Shown in pieces: positions 62,164 to 64,000 of a DNA stretch of 64,000 bases. A program made the position numbers and the translations under genes. The DNA is from Roseburia hominis (lineage in GTDB: Bacteria; Bacillota; Clostridia; Lachnospirales; Lachnospiraceae). Under the pieces are notes generated by a model that was given only the letters and a program-made list of their open reading frames with translations, was not told where the DNA came from and did not search any database. The stretch is from the NCBI RefSeq assembly GCF_021531695.1, contig NZ_JADYUI010000003.1, positions 62,001 through 126,000 on the forward strand, read 5' to 3'. Position 1 is the first letter of the stretch. Every line of letters starts with the position of its first letter.

Positions 62164-62182
62164 ATCATAACTTAAAAAATTT

Positions 62183-62217
62183 AAGAGCGAAGCATAAAAA
62201 ATGCTCCGCTCTTTTTT
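62183..62217. terminator. Bidirectional terminator between aroA and agrD
   Basis: AAGAGCGAAGCAT and ATGCTCCGCTCTT pair (one mismatch) around AAAAA, followed by TTTTTT on the plus strand. On the minus strand the stem is followed by AAATTTTTT, so it may end the convergent agr transcript as well. Confidence 0.85.
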
Positions 62218-62221
62218 CACA

Positions 62222-62362
62222 TTATCTCTTCGGTCTTTTCGGCTGATGCAGAATTCCGATACAAATTGGTGTAAATGACTCTGTATCTGAAATTCTTTCC
62301 GCATCACTTCTTGCTGCCCGTTCCGCTAACTTCAATAATTGTCTGCTTATTTTCTTCATCAT
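62222..62362 (-). CDS. agrD: Cyclic lactone autoinducer peptide precursor (AgrD-like)
   Basis: A 46-codon frame. Residues 1-25 form a basic amphipathic helix (MMKKISRQLLKLAERAARSD), the core is ESFTPICIGIL with Cys at 34, and the tail is HQPKRPKR. The tail matches the Gln-Pro-Lys/Glu-x-Pro pattern following the signal in clostridial AgrD peptides. A five-residue thiolactone ring (Cys-Ile-Gly-Ile-Leu) is the simplest prediction, by analogy. AGGAGG lies 6 bases before the first ATG. The first 59 bases overlap the 3' end of agrB in another frame. Adjacency to agrB makes the call strong. Confidence 0.88.
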   Translation of the reverse strand: MMKKISRQLLKLAERAARSDAERISDTESFTPICIGILHQPKRPKR

Positions 62363-62939
62363 TTTGCTCCTCCTGTCCTAAAATTTTTGCAAAACACATA
62401 AGAGTTGCACACAATATCACGGCTGCAGACATAAATTTTATATTAATATGCTCCCCTCGCATAACTAATAAAAAGGCAATTACGCTTTCCTCTAGCACTA
62501 ACGTAATTCTTGCTGATCTTCTCGATTCCTGCATCTCATGCCTGTTCATGTGAACAGCAGGATTATTCAATGTACCTAATACCAGAATCACAACCGTCGA
62601 TATCCCAAGCAATACGGTCCAACTCATCCTGTTACCAATGTCATATTTGCAAACTATAACAACCAGACAATATAGTGAAATAGTTCCAAAATAACATTTG
62701 ATAAATGTGTCAGCATGATAACCGCCTGTTCTGGTTCGCAGTGCGAAAAAAAATATAAGAAAAAATATAGTCGGGACAAAACTTTTCAAGATAATACTCA
62801 ATGCCAGAATCGTACCGACCGTTATCGTCTTTTCCGCCATACACTGAAAAGTATATGCATAACTTTCCTGTTGTTTCTGTTCAATCAGACATTCTGCAAC
62901 TAATCGTTCAGCGAGTCTGTTTGCCATTTTTTCTACCAT
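62304..62939 (-). CDS. agrB: AgrB-like autoinducer peptide protease/exporter
   Basis: Membrane cysteine protease of 211 residues that cuts AgrD and forms the thiolactone. The catalytic pair sits in TRTGGYHADTFIKC: His75 and Cys82, the same 7-residue spacing as in Staphylococcus AgrB. Four or more hydrophobic helices follow, with TLNNPAVHMNRHE typical of the family. GGGAGG precedes the ATG. It lies between the sensor kinase gene and agrD. Confidence 0.95.
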   Translation of the reverse strand: MVEKMANRLAERLVAECLIEQKQQESYAYTFQCMAEKTITVGTILALSIILKSFVPTIFFLIFFFALRTRTGGYHADTFIKCYFGTISLYCLVVIVCKYDIGNRMSWTVLLGISTVVILVLGTLNNPAVHMNRHEMQESRRSARITLVLEESVIAFLLVMRGEHINIKFMSAAVILCATLMCFAKILGQEEQNDEENKQTIIEVSGTGSKK

Positions 62940-62959
62940 ATGTGCCTCCCTCTTGCTCT

Positions 62960-62988
62960 ACTGTATTCTGTATTTTACAAATAGACAA
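62960..62988 (-). promoter_or_regulatory. Candidate agrB promoter
   Basis: Minus-strand TTGTCT (62983-62988) and TACAGT (62960-62965), spacer 17, located 21 bases upstream of the agrB start. Both boxes deviate from consensus, as expected for an activated promoter. Confidence 0.5.
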
Positions 62989-62996
62989 TAGGTTTT

Positions 62997-63030
62997 GCAG
63001 AAAATGACATTTTTAAGCAGAAAATGACAT
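62997..63030 (-). promoter_or_regulatory. Tandem 14-bp direct repeats upstream of agrB
   Basis: Minus-strand ATGTCATTTTCTGC occurs twice without mismatch (63030-63017 and 63010-62997), starting 20 bases apart, near two helical turns. They lie just upstream of the candidate -35 box, the usual place for a LytTR (AgrA-type) activator site. Confidence 0.6.
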
Positions 63031-63032
63031 CC

Positions 63033-64000
63033 TTATTCATTCGGTATCATAATGGAAAACAGAAACTGATGATCTTCATATTTTATTGCATAGGAGCCAC
63101 CATATTTTTCTATTGCATCAATCGTATTCCGGATTCCAATTCCATGCTCATGTTCGTTTTTTTCCTTTGTTGTAAGAATTCTTCCTTCTTTATACTTTAC
63201 TTCTTTTTCATAAGTATTTTTCACTGACAGAATAATATTATTTTCTTCGATTACAAATTTCAGTTTTATAATCTTTTTATTACTACATTTTTCACAGGCT
63301 TCGATTGCATTATTTAATAAATTAGACAAAATAATTACAATATCTTCATCGCTAAGAATAAGTTTTGATAAATCATTGAATTTTAATACAAAGACAATCT
63401 TCTTTTCCACTGCCTCCTGATATTTTGTATTTAAGATTGCATTCACAATAACATGATTTGTATTGATATGATTTTTTTCTCCTTTTAACCCACCCATTAT
63501 GGTTCCCATATACTTTCGCAATTCCTCATAATCTTCATTATTCAGCAATGCATCCATACACAGGATCTGATTTTTAAACTCATGTGTTTTCTTTCTCTGT
63601 TTATCAAAATTTTCCGAAATTGTCCGGTACATTTCCATCTGGTTATGTGCCTGCAATTTAAATATTTCATTTTCACGAATGGTATTTTCCCGTTGCAAAA
63701 TACCGTCAATCAAATAGAATATATAAAAATTCATTCCAAGAAGTCCAAGTGCTATCATTAAAAGCAGATTCTCTGTATAAGAATTTCTAATATCCCTGAT
63801 GTTTAAAAGCATCGTTATGATAATACCAATGGTAAAAAAAGGAAATACCAGGAAATAGAGCCATTCCGTATCACTCAATAAATTAGAAGATTTTTTTCCT
63901 ACTTTCTTTTTTATAATCAGAATTACAAGGAAAAGAATTGCTTTATCCAGTCCAATCAGCAATACACTTTGCACAGGATAACTGCCATTTATCACTGTCA
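63033..64000 (-). CDS. agrC: AgrC-like sensor histidine kinase (5' end outside window)
   Basis: At least 322 residues are visible and the frame stays open to the edge, so the N-terminal sensor helices are cut off. Three transmembrane segments remain (for example SVLLIGLDKAILFLVILII and FPFFTIGIIITMLLNI). A helical DHp region has the His in KKTHEFKNQILCMDAL, then a GHKL domain with NLLNNAIEACE and HGIGIRNTIDAIEKYGG. The HEFKN form is typical of peptide-sensing AgrC/ComD-type kinases. A GTG at 63995 is not the likely start. It is followed by agrB and agrD; the response regulator is probably outside the window. Confidence 0.9.
   Translation of the reverse strand, partial: TVINGSYPVQSVLLIGLDKAILFLVILIIKKKVGKKSSNLLSDTEWLYFLVFPFFTIGIIITMLLNIRDIRNSYTENLLLMIALGLLGMNFYIFYLIDGILQRENTIRENEIFKLQAHNQMEMYRTISENFDKQRKKTHEFKNQILCMDALLNNEDYEELRKYMGTIMGGLKGEKNHINTNHVIVNAILNTKYQEAVEKKIVFVLKFNDLSKLILSDEDIVIILSNLLNNAIEACEKCSNKKIIKLKFVIEENNIILSVKNTYEKEVKYKEGRILTTKEKNEHEHGIGIRNTIDAIEKYGGSYAIKYEDHQFLFSIMIPNE

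Noticed and set aside
62275-62553. Plus-strand ORF antisense to agrB/agrD
   Set aside because: A shadow of agrB; no ribosome site, and the minus-strand genes are strongly supported.

Overview
The window is about 64 kb of compact, AT-rich chromosome from a low-GC Gram-positive anaerobe, most likely a Lachnospiraceae (Clostridia). Supporting signs are the rod-shape cluster next to minCDE, the sporulation-type genes yqfC and yqfD, an NADH-sensing Rex, a homocitrate-synthase-like protein resembling the (Re)-citrate synthases of clostridia, a small Cys-rich repeat protein of a type common in this family, and strong AGGAGG ribosome sites. The taxonomic call is inference. No rRNA, tRNA, CRISPR array, prophage or insertion sequence was seen. 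Most genes lie on the minus strand, so the first genes of each operon have the higher coordinates.

Layout. 0-7.8 kb: shape and division cluster radC-mreB-mreC-mreD-mrdA-minC-minD-minE. 7.8-15.2 kb: a PLP lyase-like enzyme, then mutS-mutL-miaA, separated by a 404-bp imperfect palindrome. 15.2-22.2 kb: two flavoproteins, membrane proteins, a lipid-linked oligosaccharide flippase and a DUF3048 lipoprotein. 22.2-26.4 kb: yqfC-yqfD-phoH-(degenerate pgpH)-ybeY, the conserved Firmicute order. 26.5-30.3 kb: Dabb protein, rlmH, two zinc-ribbon membrane proteins, folD. 30.3-36.8 kb: ftsK, uppP, tepA, glgA, with two large palindromic elements between them. 36.8-47.3 kb: metY, a CFI-box protein, yebC, a CBS/CorC protein, mazF without antitoxin, alr, nnrDE, a coiled-coil protein, rex, an ABC-F ATPase.

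47.4-50.9 kb is a glutamate-precursor module: Re-type citrate synthase, a GntR/FCD regulator and NADP isocitrate dehydrogenase, with an operator-like palindrome over the citrate synthase promoter. 50.9-52.3 kb holds small genes: a duplicated Cys-rich hydrophobic peptide, a 33-codon ORF and two small helical proteins. 52.3-58.3 kb: leuS, a secreted beta-propeller protein and an EF-G paralog. 58.7-62.2 kb is the plus-strand aromatic operon aroF-tyrA-aroA. 62.2-64 kb is an agr-type peptide quorum-sensing locus in the order agrC (cut by the edge), agrB, agrD. The agrD is only 46 codons and overlaps the 3' end of agrB in another frame.

The least explained material is non-coding: four large palindromic elements (9.15-9.55, 33.0-33.2, 34.95-35.26 and 58.42-58.57 kb). 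The third and fourth share sequence and look like one dispersed family; the third carries a compact, possibly pseudoknotted, insert at its centre. Other points of interest are the agr locus with direct repeats upstream of agrB, and a PgpH relative that has lost both its extracellular domain and its HD catalytic residues.
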